64,000 bases of DNA from Lactarius indigo (Eukaryota; Basidiomycota; Agaricomycetes; Russulales; Russulaceae), in contig JAFKAC010000016.1 in NCBI GenBank assembly GCA_025766275.1, forward strand, positions 434,001 through 498,000, written 5' to 3'. Numbering within the stretch: position 1 is the stretch's first letter; every line of letters starts with the position of its first letter. The notes beneath the pieces were generated by a model that searched no databases, was not told the origin of the DNA, and saw only the letters and a list, made by a program, of their open reading frames with translations. The translations under genes were made by a program, and so were the position numbers. Below are positions 47,673-56,902 of this stretch, piece by piece.

Positions 47673-49733
47673 GTGGCCGTAACAACAAGAGACCAGTGGA
47701 CGAGCTTCCGTCCTTACTCGCTCCAAAGGAGAGGAGAACGTAACGTCCCGACGCGCTTTCTACAAGCTGCCAGCTGGAGGGAACGACAAGAAGAAACCGG
47801 ATACTTTGTGGAATTCAACGGACCTGCTAGGTTCCGCCCAGTTGAGTTCAATTTTGATCACCTGTGCTGGGTAGAAGTTGCGTGGAACCCCATAGACTCC
47901 CAGTGGGACGCAGTACGACCAGCCGGACCCAGATACCGCTGCGACATCGACGCGCGAGAACTCAATACCAGATCAGATTGGGGTCCCATTGACGGACAAC
48001 TACAAGAACACTCTACAGGAGAAGTAGTGACAGATGAAGAAAGCGAACATAGTCAAGAAGAAAGCGAAGGACGAGACCCAAACCAAACAGAGACTAGCGG
48101 AGGAGCCATCCAGGATCTCCTTGTAGAACGAGCTGAGTCTGCGCACATCACTGAACCCGAACCTATTCACATCCGATCCCCAGCCATCATGGCTACGATA
48201 ACGCGCGCAATGGAAGAAGTCGCGATGGAAGAAGCGCGGGCAATACAAGACGAAGCCAGAAACATTATCATGCCCATTAACCCAGAAACCGGAGTACGCA
48301 TGACCGCAGACGATGCCGCAATCTTTCGAGCAATAGGGTCAGATAGGGGAGACCCCCCATCAGAAAGACGACCCACAATGGAGTTACCCCCAGGAGTGGG
48401 AGGACCAGGGGACGACCCACCACCACCACCGGGAGGAGGCATCCCGTTCGACCTACGAAGAACCGAGCCACCAAGAGGACCACCCCGCGATCCGCCAGGA
48501 GATGGAGGTGGAGGAGGAGGGGGTGGCGGCGAAGCCGGAGGAAGAGATAGAGGACACCACAACGAGAAATTAACCGGCGAGCCGCCCTCTATTTTTGACG
48601 GAGACAGACTTAAAGTCGACCAATTCCTCACACAGTGGCACGTTTATTGGGGCATGAATCTAGACGCCCCTATTATGCGCAACGATTACAGGAGGTGTCT
48701 CCTGTTCCTCTCATACATCAAGGGAGGGGCGGTCAGCGAATGGGTTTTATCCTTCCTGAACTGGCTCAACCGGCAAATACAACGGGGAATCAGCCCCTAT
48801 ACCCGGGGGCTGTGGGACGCGGTGGCTGATGGCTTCAGTCAGCGATTTGAAAACACGTTGGAAAGAGAACAAGCACAAGCCATATTGCGAAAAGGCTTCA
48901 AGATGGCAGGAGAGGACATCGACAAGTACGTCAATGACTTCGAACAGCTAGCACGGAAGGCTCATTACCACCTCAACGAACCGCAAACCATCGACCTGTT
49001 CACGTCGGGTCTACCCAAGGAACTGTTCAAGAACGCGTTCCAGTTTGACGAACCAATAACATTCGACGACTGGAAACGGGCGGTCCTCAAACGACAAAAG
49101 AACTATATTCATCTCAAGGCACGGCTCAACGAATACAAAAACAACCCGACTCAACCAAAGAAGCAAACCGGCAATGCGGGATGGGTGCTCCCACAGAACC
49201 TGCCGCAGACCAACCCGTGGGCCATGGACACCTCGGCCGATCGAGCCAAGGTACGACTAGCCGGGTCCGAAGACATCGACTTCAATAAGTTGCCACATCA
49301 TGACTGGCCAGCACCACCCTTCCCCCCACGGGGAGGGCCCGGAGCCAGAGGACGAGGAAGAGGCGGATCTAGGAGGGACTTAAGGAATGTCCTTTGCTAC
49401 AACTGTAACGCTCCAGGCCACCTCTCACGAAACTGCCCATACCCCCGACAGCAGAGACAGTGGCAGAACACCCCGTCGAGCAGCAGAATGACGGAGACTA
49501 CCTGGCCATTGCAATGGCCGGGGTCCCCAGGACCCACGTCTCAATATGAACCATCGCTGCCGGGGTATGCAACGCCGACGCCCGGCGCAACGCCAGCGCC
49601 ACAGATAAAGGCAGCAAAAACGGTGGGAGAACAAGCGAAGGAATGGCTGACGCAGGTAGCCAACAGTACGGATGAGGTAAAGGACCTCATACTTCAAGAC
49701 CTGTGGGGAAAAGAGGGTTTTCAGAACGCCTGA
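47673..49733 (+). CDS. Gag of element 1
   Basis: Structural capsid/nucleocapsid polyprotein, open from 47658 to the stop at 49731-49733. The first in-frame ATG is 48189; upstream of it the frame is open and looks coding (LCWVEVAWNPIDSQWDAVRP), so a non-AUG start or spliced leader is possible. An acidic N-terminal part and a proline/glycine-rich linker (48400-48550) precede the retrotransposon capsid domain (FDGDRLKVDQFLTQWHVYWG, FSQRFENTLEREQAQAILRK) and one CCHC zinc knuckle, CYNCNAPGHLSRNC (about 49397-49438). The gag stop follows slippery heptamers by 10-20 nt. Starting at 48189 gives about 514 residues. Confidence 0.85.
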   Translation: MAVTTRDQWTSFRPYSLQRRGERNVPTRFLQAASWRERQEETGYFVEFNGPARFRPVEFNFDHLCWVEVAWNPIDSQWDAVRPAGPRYRCDIDARELNTRSDWGPIDGQLQEHSTGEVVTDEESEHSQEESEGRDPNQTETSGGAIQDLLVERAESAHITEPEPIHIRSPAIMATITRAMEEVAMEEARAIQDEARNIIMPINPETGVRMTADDAAIFRAIGSDRGDPPSERRPTMELPPGVGGPGDDPPPPPGGGIPFDLRRTEPPRGPPRDPPGDGGGGGGGGGEAGGRDRGHHNEKLTGEPPSIFDGDRLKVDQFLTQWHVYWGMNLDAPIMRNDYRRCLLFLSYIKGGAVSEWVLSFLNWLNRQIQRGISPYTRGLWDAVADGFSQRFENTLEREQAQAILRKGFKMAGEDIDKYVNDFEQLARKAHYHLNEPQTIDLFTSGLPKELFKNAFQFDEPITFDDWKRAVLKRQKNYIHLKARLNEYKNNPTQPKKQTGNAGWVLPQNLPQTNPWAMDTSADRAKVRLAGSEDIDFNKLPHHDWPAPPFPPRGGPGARGRGRGGSRRDLRNVLCYNCNAPGHLSRNCPYPRQQRQWQNTPSSSRMTETTWPLQWPGSPGPTSQYEPSLPGYATPTPGATPAPQIKAAKTVGEQAKEWLTQVANSTDEVKDLILQDLWGKEGFQNA

Positions 49734-52700
49734 ACCCGTCAGTCTGGGTGAGGGCTTTACAATGTAATTCTGTAATCGTGACAACGCGCTATCAATCCTT
49801 GCGAATCCCAGTGACTGTCCACACGAATTACCAAACGACTGAAACGAACGCATTGGTGGACTCCGGAGCCACCGACAATTTCATCCGACCAAGAATGGTG
49901 GCCCGGGCAGGAATCCCGATATGGCCTTTACAAACGCCTCGCAAGATATGGAACATAGATAATACGGAAAACAAAGCTGGGTTAATCACTCATTACGTTA
50001 ACCTAGAGGTGAAGACACGCGGACAGATTAAAAGGATGACCTTTTTGGTCACCGATCTCGGCAGCGAAGACATGGTACTGGGCTATCCATGGCTGAGCGC
50101 CTTCGAACCCACCATCAGTTGGGCAACGGCAACCATGCATCTGGACATGCAACCGGTAATTCTGGCCACCACCGAACAACTACTCACGACGCCCACCATA
50201 TGGGCCCTAATCGTTGCAGAGAAAGAAGCAATCATCCAAGAACTAGAAGACGAATCAACGTTCGTCCGCGCCACTACTTCGACAGAATTGGCCATATCCG
50301 CGAAGCAACAGCAAACGGCAGCTGTGCTGCCCCCAGTATACGCAGAATTCAGCATACTATTCAACGAGCAGGCCTCACATCGTTTCCCACCGTCTAGACC
50401 ATGGGACCATGCCATCGATTTCAAACCTTCAGCGCCAGCCGCCATTGACTGCAAGATATACCCAATGACGCAAAAGGAAGAGATCGAATTGAAGGAGTTC
50501 CTTGACGAAAAATTGAAGCAAGGATATCTACGTCCTTCTATATCCCCGTATGCCTCATCCTTCTTTTTTATCAAAAAGAAGGACGGAAAACTACGCCCGG
50601 TACAGGACTACCGCGTCATCAACTCCCATACAATACGCAACCAATATCCGCTGCCCTTAATTCAAGACCTCATCCTCGACCTCAGCAACGCACACATCTA
50701 TACGAAACTCGACATTCGCTGGGGCTACAACAACATACGCATTCGAGACGGCGACCAAGAGAAGGCGGCATTCAAGACTAAATTTGGCCTCTTCGAACCC
50801 ACGGTCATGTTCTTTGGCCTCACCAACTCTCCCGCAACCTTCCAGGCGATGATGAATCATATCTATCGTGACACGATCGCAAAACATGAGCGTTTAGGAA
50901 CAACGATACGTGTTTACATGGACGATATTGGGATCGCCACTCATTTTGATCACGATTTGCCAGCCCACATCAGCACGGTACGCGATGTTCTTCGCGTAGC
51001 ACGGGAACACGACCTCTACTTCAAGCTCGAGAAGTGCCTTTTCCATCAACCGCGGATGGATTACCTGGGGGTAATCCTTGAAAGGGGGGTAACTCGAATG
51101 GACCCCGTAAAAGTTCAAGGCATCAAGGATTGGCCAACGCCAACGAAAGTCAAGGACGTTCGCTCATTCCTCGGCTTTTGCAACTTTTACCGACTTTTCA
51201 TCCGCGGCTTCGCAAATCATGCAAAACCACTTACCAAACTGACACGGAAGGACGAAGAATGGAGATGGACAGACGAAGAAGAGAAAGCGTTCAATACCCT
51301 CAAACGCCTAGTGACAGAAGAACCGGTGCTGGCACACCCGATCCTTCAAGACCCGTTCGAACTAGAGGTTGACGCCTCCGGATACGCGGTGGGAGCTGTA
51401 CTACTACAAAGAAAACCTGACGGAAAGCGACACCCTATAGGCTACTACTCCGCCACGCTCTCAGAAGCAGAGCGAAACTACGACATTTACGACCTAGAAC
51501 TGCTTGCAATAGTCAAAGCACTACGGAATTGGAGACCGCTGCTGGCGGGAGCACCGCACAAGATCAAAATATATTCGGATCACCTCAACCTACAATACTG
51601 GAAGTCACCACAAAAGATCAGCAGACGGGTGGCGAGGGAAGTGCTCGAGCTCTCGGAATACAATTTCGAGATTCATCACATCAAAGGGAAGAACAACGGT
51701 AGGGCAGACGCACTTTCGAGACGCCCAGACTACGACCAAGGGGTAAGCGACAATAGCGAAGTCGTGGTCCTACCGCCCGAGGTCTTCGTAAGAACCCTCA
51801 ACACCGCACGAACCTTCGTAACAAACCCGAATTTACTGCAACCAAGACACCAACAAGACGAAGAGGTAATTAAAATGTGGACAGACCCCCACCGCCTCAA
51901 GAAGATAAACGGAGAGTGGTATAAAGATGGCAGGTTCGTAATAACTGGACCTGCATCCACGTACCGGGTGCTAATACACGACCACCACGACCTGCCGATA
52001 CACGGGCATCCCGGTATCGCGAGGACGCAGCGAATTCTGGAGCGACATTACTGGTGGCCGCGCCTACGAAAGGATGTATACGAGTACGTGCAAGGCTGCG
52101 CGGAATGCCAAAGAAACAAGGTCAACACGAGGCCCATACGGGCCGCGCTACATCCTATCACGCCAGAACTGGAGGCAACCCCCTTCCAGACGGTTGCCAT
52201 GGACTTCATCACTAAACTCCCACCGTCGGGAGGGTATGATAGCATACTGACGGTCACCGATCACGACTGCAGCAAAGCCTCAATCTTTATCCCTTGCCGA
52301 GAAGAAATAACCGCGGAAGAAACGGCAGCATTGTACGTCGCTCATGTGTATAAGCGTTTCGGGTTACCTCGCAAATGTATCAGCGATCGCGACCCTCGAT
52401 TCGCGTCAAAATTCACAAGGGAAGTATGCCGCGTCCTAGGCATCCAGCAGAACATATCGACAGCGTACCACCCACGCACCGACGGACAGTCCGAACGCAC
52501 CAACCAATGGCTGGAACAATACCTGCGCTTCTGGGTGAATGAGCGGCAAGACAACTGGGTCGCTTATCTACCAATCGCTGAATTCGCGCACAATAACTGG
52601 CCTCATGAGCACACGAAGCAGTCACCTTTTCAGCTTCTGATGGGATATAACCCGCAAGCGGATTGGACTGATAAGCCATCCCCCCTTCCTCAGGTCACGA

Positions 52701-54448
52701 GACGACTAACACAATTAAAGGAAGCAAGAGAAAACGCCCAGCGACTCATGAAGAGGGCGCAGGAAGCATGGGTCCGCAACAAAGATACGCCCAAGTTCAG
52801 AATTGGGGATCTTGTGTGGCTGGAGGGAAAGCACCTTCGCACCAATCAGCCCACGGTGAAATTAGCGGCGCGACGCCACAGACCCTTTCGGGTGACACAG
52901 GTGATGTCCCCTTACAATTATCGATTGGAACTTCCCACGCAGTGGAGCATCCACCCAGTATTCCACATCGATCTTCTCACACCGTACAAACAAACTACCC
53001 TCCACGGAGAGAACTTCACACGACCGCCGCCCGAACTGATAGACGGAGAAGAAGAATACGAAGTCGAGGCCATTCTGGACTCCCGGCATTTCGGCAGAGG
53101 AAGACGACTCCAGTATCTCGTCAAATGGAAGGGATATCCGGACTCGGAAAACCAGTGGGTCAACAAGAATGACGTCTTCGCACCAGAGGCGCTCCGCCTA
53201 TATCAGGAAGCGCAAGTGCACGGAACTATGGTTAAAAGGGGGTTCGCCCATGCAGAGGAAAGTCATCCCCTGTTCCTTCGCTCTGCCATCTCCACTCTCA
53301 TGCCCACTTCCCCTCTGCGACATGTCACCCAAGCGATCCTCCTCGACTCCCTTGCAGAAGACGCCCGGGCCCTCCTGGCTGAAGACGACGACACCGAGGT
53401 TCCCAACACCCAAATCACCCCGTACACACCTGTCGGCCAGTCAGAGGGCCGCATCACCGCACAAGAATGGGCAAACGTTCTTGCCCGATTCCCTGACCCC
53501 ACGCAACAGCCCGACGACGAATCCGCCGTCGTCCACGTCTTCCGTGACGAACACGGGGAGCGCGAACCCATCGCAGCCATTCCCCCAAGCGACGACCTCG
53601 TCGGCGTTCGCGGAGTTTTCCCGCACAACGACGAACGTTCAAGCTCTCCTGGAGTACGAGTTGGAGGGCTGGCGGAGGGTAGCAGCGGAGTGGCAGAAGG
53701 AACAGTTAGACTCAGCCGCGGCCCGACTGAGAGAGATGCGCGAGCGGCGGCAGCGATGGAGGCTGCTGAGGCTGGCCATGACGACGACGATTACTACCCG
53801 GCACGCCACGCCTTCCTTCGAACGAAAAGCGACCCTACTAATCCCCGCATCACACCCTGGCTCGTCAACTCCGACGGGTCCGCCATGTACCGAGGACGTG
53901 TGCGTGTACCGGGCGCCGCTGATCACCGCCCGTTCACCGCCGCGGACGACCCCGCGCACGTTATTGCGCCTGAAGGGTTCCGGGCAAATCGACGACCCCA
54001 TCACATTCCATACCCCATCACCGGACCCGACGGAGTAGAGAGGGACGCGTCGCACGTCCAGATCATCGGAGGGGCGGACCCCCTCATACTCGGGGTGATA
54101 CCTGGCTCCCCTCATCTGTACGGTAAGCCCCTTTACGCCGAGCCACACGTCAGCGCCGCGCTACGCCCCACGTACCCCCACGAAGACCTTGTCATTTTCG
54201 CCGCGGACAAGATTACGGACCGCGCACTCAATCGCATCAACGACGAGACCCTCACGGCGGAGGTCACGCGCTACCGTGCGGCCAGTTTCGAACTGGAACG
54301 ACTTCGCGCTAGGGTGGCTCAACTCCGCGACATGATCGCATGCGCCCAAAGCGACCGACAAGACTCCATCTATCGGCTGGAGCGCGCTACAGCACTTGAG
54401 CGCATTGCCGACGAACAACGCGACTGGCCAGCTAGGGACTTTCGGTGA
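49703..54448 (+). CDS. Pol of element 1 with extra C-terminal module
   Basis: 1581-codon frame read by -1 shift from gag. Aspartic protease (LVDSGATDNFI, about residues 50-60), reverse transcriptase with the catalytic VYMDDIG (about 404-410), RNase H (EVDASGYAVGAVL, about 555), integrase with the HHCC finger (HGHPGIARTQRILERHYWWP, about 770-820), DDE segments (DHDCSKA, SDRDPRF, DGQSERTNQW) and a chromodomain (YLVKWKGYPDSENQWV, about 1135-1150). The protein continues about 420 residues past the chromodomain: a polar linker, then a segment ending in a predicted coiled coil (ETLTAEVTRYRAASFELERL). That last part resembles the separate ORF of element 2. No inactivating change is seen. Confidence 0.95.
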   Translation: MGKRGFSERLNPSVWVRALQCNSVIVTTRYQSLRIPVTVHTNYQTTETNALVDSGATDNFIRPRMVARAGIPIWPLQTPRKIWNIDNTENKAGLITHYVNLEVKTRGQIKRMTFLVTDLGSEDMVLGYPWLSAFEPTISWATATMHLDMQPVILATTEQLLTTPTIWALIVAEKEAIIQELEDESTFVRATTSTELAISAKQQQTAAVLPPVYAEFSILFNEQASHRFPPSRPWDHAIDFKPSAPAAIDCKIYPMTQKEEIELKEFLDEKLKQGYLRPSISPYASSFFFIKKKDGKLRPVQDYRVINSHTIRNQYPLPLIQDLILDLSNAHIYTKLDIRWGYNNIRIRDGDQEKAAFKTKFGLFEPTVMFFGLTNSPATFQAMMNHIYRDTIAKHERLGTTIRVYMDDIGIATHFDHDLPAHISTVRDVLRVAREHDLYFKLEKCLFHQPRMDYLGVILERGVTRMDPVKVQGIKDWPTPTKVKDVRSFLGFCNFYRLFIRGFANHAKPLTKLTRKDEEWRWTDEEEKAFNTLKRLVTEEPVLAHPILQDPFELEVDASGYAVGAVLLQRKPDGKRHPIGYYSATLSEAERNYDIYDLELLAIVKALRNWRPLLAGAPHKIKIYSDHLNLQYWKSPQKISRRVAREVLELSEYNFEIHHIKGKNNGRADALSRRPDYDQGVSDNSEVVVLPPEVFVRTLNTARTFVTNPNLLQPRHQQDEEVIKMWTDPHRLKKINGEWYKDGRFVITGPASTYRVLIHDHHDLPIHGHPGIARTQRILERHYWWPRLRKDVYEYVQGCAECQRNKVNTRPIRAALHPITPELEATPFQTVAMDFITKLPPSGGYDSILTVTDHDCSKASIFIPCREEITAEETAALYVAHVYKRFGLPRKCISDRDPRFASKFTREVCRVLGIQQNISTAYHPRTDGQSERTNQWLEQYLRFWVNERQDNWVAYLPIAEFAHNNWPHEHTKQSPFQLLMGYNPQADWTDKPSPLPQVTRRLTQLKEARENAQRLMKRAQEAWVRNKDTPKFRIGDLVWLEGKHLRTNQPTVKLAARRHRPFRVTQVMSPYNYRLELPTQWSIHPVFHIDLLTPYKQTTLHGENFTRPPPELIDGEEEYEVEAILDSRHFGRGRRLQYLVKWKGYPDSENQWVNKNDVFAPEALRLYQEAQVHGTMVKRGFAHAEESHPLFLRSAISTLMPTSPLRHVTQAILLDSLAEDARALLAEDDDTEVPNTQITPYTPVGQSEGRITAQEWANVLARFPDPTQQPDDESAVVHVFRDEHGEREPIAAIPPSDDLVGVRGVFPHNDERSSSPGVRVGGLAEGSSGVAEGTVRLSRGPTERDARAAAAMEAAEAGHDDDDYYPARHAFLRTKSDPTNPRITPWLVNSDGSAMYRGRVRVPGAADHRPFTAADDPAHVIAPEGFRANRRPHHIPYPITGPDGVERDASHVQIIGGADPLILGVIPGSPHLYGKPLYAEPHVSAALRPTYPHEDLVIFAADKITDRALNRINDETLTAEVTRYRAASFELERLRARVAQLRDMIACAQSDRQDSIYRLERATALERIADEQRDWPARDFR
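49706..49721 (+). promoter_or_regulatory. -1 ribosomal frameshift site, element 1
   Basis: Two in-register slippery heptamers lie just before the gag stop: GGGAAAA (49706-49712, read G GGA AAA) and GGGTTTT (49715-49721, read G GGT TTT). Pol is in the -1 frame and overlaps gag here. Element 2 has GGATTTT at the place matching the second heptamer, so that one is the better candidate. Confidence 0.65.
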
Positions 54449-54464
54449 GTCGGGGCCTCACGCT

Positions 54465-54478
54465 AAAAAGGGGGGTGA
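54465..54478 (+). other. Polypurine tract of element 1
   Basis: AAAAAGGGGGGTGA directly before the 3' LTR; the expected plus-strand primer. Confidence 0.85.
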
Positions 54479-54993
54479 TGTTACGTTCCGACTCGAATGG
54501 ACTGTACGACTCATACCCTTACTGTACCGGTTGTCACTACGGCGGTAAGGTATATTAGTGACGGACTTACCTACGGTGATACGGAGATGTGATAGGAGAT
54601 ACGATACGATTGCTGACTGATGCCTGACGCCACTAGTACTGGTACTGGTAGTATTAGGGTTCGCGCTGTTTCTGCGACACGTTGGATGCTACTTACGGTG
54701 ACTCATAGCAGCGCTTCAAAGCCTGCTCGTTCATGTATTTAAACCGTCTTGTGAAGACCAAGATACGCCATCTTGGTCTTCTTGAATCGTCACTTGTGTT
54801 TTCTTTCATTTCTCCTCAACTATCTATTCATTCTAAGTCGCAACTACGAATCTCTGACTTGCCGGCGTACCTTTGCGTATTCACCAAGGCAAAAGGCTTG
54901 GACCTCCGCGTCTTCAAGTACCGAGACCTCGATATAGCTAAGTCGTTACCGCCCACCGAGCTCAAGTCGAGCTGACGTCGTGACGACGTTACA
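54479..54993 (+). repeat. 3' LTR of element 1
   Basis: 515 bp, differs from the 5' LTR at five positions (54582, 54647, 54687, 54830, 54909), all transitions; four lie in CpG pairs. Confidence 0.95.
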
Positions 54994-55509
54994 CAGTGGA
55001 TCTTGAGCCGCCGCGCATTATTGCAGCAGTGTTGTTTTGGTGGGGTTTGAGTCGGCCGGGTTGAGCGTGCTGAAATGCAACATCATAGAGGTACTTGCAT
55101 ATGCTGGGCTGTCAATTAGTATCAAATCCATCCAACGGGCTGTGAAATCAATGTCAAATGACAGCGCGCGGAAAATCAGACAAAGTCTGCGCACACTCAA
55201 AGTGGCTATGGCATATGACAATTTTGATATCAACTTCAAGACCTCGGAACCGACAATTGCTCATCATTCGTCTTTTGTGAGCGCTACATCTGCTACGGCA
55301 ATACCACTTATTGGCGTGGAAAATCTTGACGTGTTGCGGTGTTCTGTGGCCCTATGGAATGTGGACCCCCACAACCCTTCGCTGTCAGCTTCACCCGTAT
55401 CCTTTGACAAATTTGACTTGTTAAAGTTCCATCTTGTCATGGACGCTCTATTTTTGCCTTATTTTTCTGTATTTTTATGGACTTATTTGGTGGGCATACG
55501 AGTCTCTAA

Positions 55510-56190
55510 CATTGTGTCAAACATCCAAGTCCTTATCATTAGATATGATAAGATGGTCAGTCACGTGATGCCAACATGTGCACCCACAAGCACGTGACCC
55601 TGGGATAGTAACTTCCTTATCAGATGTTACCTCTTTAGGTCACTTTCCTCATTAGTATAGTAGTTTCTCATTGGATGATAAGCAGGGAAGGTTCTAGATA
55701 GTTCTAGACTATGTTGTCATGGGGCTATGACTCATAGATAAGGACACGTCATTGTTCTGTCAGCGTTAATGACTATGCATCAGTCAGCACAATAGATAAT
55801 GCTATTAATAGACACGACGCATCAGCGTCTGACTCATTACTATTACATGCACCTTTAGTAACAAGGTTCTATAGTAATTCGAACTCAGCTGCAGTAGTGT
55901 ATATAAACCCTCATGTAGCGTCCTGAGTGGAACCAACTTGTCCTCTTGGTTCTCCACTCAGGTGCATATTCTCTTGTATTTCCCTTACTCTTCTCCAATG
56001 TTAACTTGTCCTCTTGGTTCTCCACTCAGCATGCCACAGTGTGATCACCTTGCCTTTGGCCTTGTATAAAGGCCACAAGTGTGCATATTCTCCGTTGTGA
56101 CTGTATGTTCGGCGCGTGACTTGTCTCCACGCTAGGCTTGGGTGTGTTACCTGTTCAGTTCACTTACCTCACCTTGGTCTAGTTGTACGT
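55510..56190. mobile_element. Insertion-like stretch, possibly another solo LTR
   Basis: Interrupts the DUF6589-type gene. It contains two TATA-like boxes (GTATATAAA near 55908, GTATAAAGG near 56069), a hairpin (about 55923-55961) and a 27-bp exact direct repeat (55935-55961 / 56003-56029), the kind of promoter structure found in LTRs. Exact ends and a target duplication could not be fixed; a candidate left end is TGTCAAACATCC near 55527. Confidence 0.35.
55935..56029 (+). repeat. 27-bp direct repeat and hairpin
   Basis: A 27-bp unit beginning AACTTGTCCTCTTGG occurs exactly at 55935-55961 and 56003-56029. The end of the first unit (TGGTTCTCCACTCAG) pairs nearly perfectly with CTGAGTGGAACCA at 55923-55935. 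Confidence 0.8.
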
Positions 56191-56449
56191 GATAAGTCAT
56201 ACCGCTACACATCTGATGGGTACTTATGACCGCCGTATACCTGAGAAGGAGCTCACCCCACAGCGCAAGGCATTTGTCTGGCATGTGTGCGAAATACTGA
56301 TCAATCATGGCCAGTATTTTGGGCATTTCTTAAAGCAGCTTGGGGCTCCCGAATCCGTCCTTAAGATACCACTTTCGAAAACCGAGCAAATACCTATGAA
56401 GTTGATGAAAATAAAGCAATCATCGGTGGATGGAAACATCAAGGTTATG

Positions 56450-56902
56450 TGTCATGTTTCGACTTGTATGACTGTGGACCCTTACTGTACCGGTTGCGAC
56501 TACGGCGGTAAGGTATATTAGTTGCGGACTTACTTACAGTGATACGGTAGTGCGATAGGTGATAGGATACGATAGCTGACTGATGACCGACACCACTAGT
56601 ACTGGTACTAGTAGTATTAGGGTTTAAGCTGTTTCTGCGATACGTTGGACGCTACGATACTATGACTCATAGCAGCGCTTGAAAGCCTGCTTGACTTGTA
56701 TTTAAGATGACCTGCAAAGACCAAGATACGCCATCTTGGTCTTCTTAAATTGTCACTTGTCTTCTTCTCTTTTCCGACTGTATCTCTCATTTCTTAACTT
56801 CAATCGTAATCAAGTGCAGAGCCGCAGCACTTGCCGGTGTACCTCCAAGTATTCACTAAGGCAAGATAACTTGGACCTTTGCATCTTCAAGCCAGGACTT
56901 TC
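56450..56902 (+). mobile_element. Diverged LTR of the element 1 family, truncated by element 2
   Basis: Clearly related to the LTR of element 1 from end to end (CTTACTGTACCGGTTG, the CACTAGTACTGGTACTAGTA block, the AAGACCAAGAT...ATCTTGGTCTT palindrome at 56717-56743) but with many changes. It begins TGTCATGTTTCGAC at 56450 and is cut at 56902 by the LTR of element 2. The rest should lie beyond the right edge of the window. Confidence 0.8.

Larger units (their letters stand above)
47139..54993 (+). mobile_element. Full-length Ty3/gypsy chromovirus (element 1)
   Basis: A complete 7855-bp LTR retrotransposon with two 515-bp LTRs (five differences), 5-bp target duplication CAGTG (47134-47138 / 54994-54998), primer-binding and polypurine sites, gag, and pol in the order protease, reverse transcriptase, RNase H, integrase, chromodomain, then an extra C-terminal module. 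No stop or frameshift other than the expected gag-pol -1 shift. Low LTR divergence means a fairly recent insertion. Confidence 0.95.
46707..55082. mobile_element. Solo LTR of an unknown family, itself split by chromovirus 1
   Basis: Removing chromovirus 1 and one copy of its CAGTG duplication leaves 516 bp (46707-47138 plus 54999-55082) that begins TGGTGTAAAG, ends TGCAACA and is flanked by a 5-bp duplication TCATA (46702-46706 / 55083-55087). TG...CA ends, size and duplication length fit a solo LTR. It shows no obvious similarity to the LTRs of chromovirus 1 or 2. An unusual non-autonomous LTR element is possible. Confidence 0.6.
45875..56449 (+). pseudogene. DUF6589-type gene, split by nested LTR elements
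   Basis: A gene of the large agaricomycete DUF6589 group (function unknown). Exon 1 45875-46516 and exon 2 46593-46706 are joined by a GTAAGT...ACTAG intron in phase 0; exon 2 reads CISIILQSANENCNHLQGII and FVHSANVPQRII. The frame stops at a solo LTR at 46707 and resumes exactly in frame at 55088 with EVLAYAGLSISIKSIQRAVK, then AMAYDNFDINFKT and LRCSVALWNVDPHNPSLSAS to about 55440. After an unrelated insertion-like stretch (about 55510-56190) more family sequence appears (FVWHVCEILINHGQYFGHFL, LSKTEQIP, KQSSVDGNIKVM) and ends at 56449 where another LTR begins. The gene therefore received at least three insertions; the right-hand remainder is not in the window. Confidence 0.7.

Noticed and set aside
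48167..48631. 154-codon minus-strand ORF rich in proline and serine
   Set aside because: Shadow of the gag proline/glycine linker read on the other strand.
50083..50574. 163-codon minus-strand ORF opposite pol
   Set aside because: Antisense shadow of the protease/RT region; serine/cysteine-rich composition is typical of reverse-frame reads.
53169..54038. 289-codon plus-strand ORF overlapping the end of pol
   Set aside because: Lies in another frame within the intact pol frame and is low-complexity; most likely a shadow of the accessory module.
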